Below, in pieces: positions 62,870-64,000 of a stretch of DNA of 64,000 nt. The number at the start of each line of letters is the position of its first letter. Within the stretch, counting starts at the first letter, position 1. Origin of the DNA: Anadara kagoshimensis. Taxonomy: Eukaryota; Mollusca; Bivalvia; Arcoida; Arcidae. The stretch is taken from positions 51,019,851 through 51,083,850 of the forward strand of contig CM037869.1 in the NCBI GenBank assembly GCA_021292105.1, in the 5' to 3' direction. The notes under the pieces are model-generated. The model searched no databases, had not been told where the DNA came from, and worked only from the letters and a program-made list of their open reading frames with translations. A program made the position numbers and the translations under genes.

Positions 62870-64000
62870 CATCATCATATCATCGCAACAAATGCTTAAC
62901 AATCTTATTCAATACTTTTCTACAAGGTGTTCTGAATGCGGTCAAAGAATTTTTTGTACTATAACCCAAAAACTATCTCTCACAATTTACAACAAAAGAC
63001 CTGCACCAAACATCAATTGTTCAGAATAGCAACCAAAGCAATTTAGTAAGCTACTATAACAACCCCCTTAATTTACAATCAAAAACAAACATACTAATCC
63101 ATTTCCGAATCACAATCCAGAAACAAAGTAAAATCTTTGGAACCAACAAGTTAGGTTAGACACGTGAACTTCCACTCTCAATTTATAAACAGATCAGTTT
63201 ATATTATGTCGAAGTGTTGTTCAGAATTTGGAAAAAGCGTTGTCCATAATGGTTGCCAAAACACTTTTAGCAAACGCAAAGTACTACAACCACTACTCTT
63301 AACTGATAACAATATACTTGCAGCGAGTGTTGGTCAGAACTCTGGAATAAGTACTTCAGCAAAGCAGTAGTCATATAACAACCCCTATTAATTTTAAACA
63401 CATGACTTATACCAAACTTATTATGTCCCAAATGTTGCCTAGTATTGTGGTCAGAGTACTTAGACAAATAACTATTCCTCTTAATTCTTATCAAAATAAA
63501 ATTTTTGTACCAAACATCTTGTTTCGAGTCTTGGCAAAAGTGTTAAGCCTAAGTACTAACGTACTTTAACAAAGTATTATTAAAACCCCTCTTATTTTCC
63601 AACAAAAGACATACTAGTACTCCGAACATAATATAACAAAGTGTTGTTCTGAATTATGGCCAAAGTACTTAAGCAAAGTACTCACATACTTTAAAAAAAG
63701 CACTCGTACAATCCCTTTTTTTAGCAACAAAAGACATACTAGTACTCCGAACATAATATAACCAAGTGTTGTTCCGAATTATGGCCAAAGTACTTAAGCA
63801 AAGTACTCACATACTTTAAGAAAGCACTCGTACGATCCCTTTCTTTTTGCAACAAAAGACATACTCAGAACATATTATAACCAAGTGTTGTTCCGAATTA
63901 TGGCCAAATTACTTATAGAGCAAAGTACTCACATACTTTAAGAAAGCACTCGTACAATCCCTTTCTTTTTGCAACAAAAGACATACTCAGAACATATTAT
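62870..64000. repeat. tandem array, unit about 122 bp, running off the window
   Basis: From about 63600 the units are regular: GCAACAAAAGACATACTAGT, AAGTGTTGTTCCGAATTATG, GCCAAAGTACTTAAGCAAAG, CTCACATACTTTAAGAAAGC and ACTCGTACAATCCC. Older, diverged units extend back to about 62870 (AAGTGTTGTTCAGAAT, GGTGTTCTGAATGCGG). A reverse E fragment lies at 63085-63180 (AACATACTAATCCATTTCCG). The array continues past 64000. Confidence 0.88.

Overview
The window is AT-rich, intron/intergenic-type animal DNA. It has no long protein-coding gene, no operons and no ribosome binding sites, but very many eukaryotic mobile-element relics: tRNA-derived SINEs, TIR transposons and MITEs, and simple repeats. The SINE 3' tails (a '...GATATAAGTG...GACGTTAAAC...' tail and a '...GACGTTAAGCAACATTCAACC' tail) and the GTGGCGGGTGTAGCTAGCTA dispersed repeat recall mollusc, most likely bivalve, genomes. 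That placement is from recall and was not searched. Layout: 0-9 kb is mostly unique AT-rich DNA with a CRE-like cluster, a SINE, a possible 5' coding exon (minus strand, 6.7-6.8 kb) and a degenerate triplication with a MITE in one unit. 9-13.3 kb holds a SINE whose 3' tail runs into a tandem array, an array of a dispersed module and another triplication carrying MITE fragments. 13.4-25 kb has tRNA-Arg-type SINE copies, a cysteine-rich coding relic, a hAT-like MITE, two copies of a TIR family here called 'C', a 41-bp minisatellite, and a degenerate array lying immediately downstream of a second possible 5' exon (minus strand, 23.9 kb). 25-35 kb mixes SINEs and MITEs, including a clean C element inside a SINE and a TTAA-flanked MITE. 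35-47 kb is rich in long inverted repeats: a perfect 63-bp-arm hairpin, a 631-bp foldback element with a 9-bp target-site duplication, and a piggyBac-like element apparently nested in a CAGGGGCG-ended element. 47-55 kb has two related 5-bp-TSD elements and a SINE split by a 2.6-kb C element that contains a 1.5-kb, 27-bp-unit minisatellite. 55-64 kb has several degenerate tandem arrays and a third possible 5' exon (plus strand, 56.9 kb). The three possible 5' exons each encode 27-28 residues starting MS, are lysine/arginine rich, and end at a GTAAG-type donor in the same phase. Two of them align well; the third is weak. They are the only host-gene candidates seen. Everything else is best read as transposon insertion, nesting, and tandem expansion of transposon parts. 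The two long open frames at 52.6-54.2 kb are by-products of the 27-bp satellite and are not proteins. Element boundaries were read by eye; exact edges of degenerate copies may be off by tens of bases.
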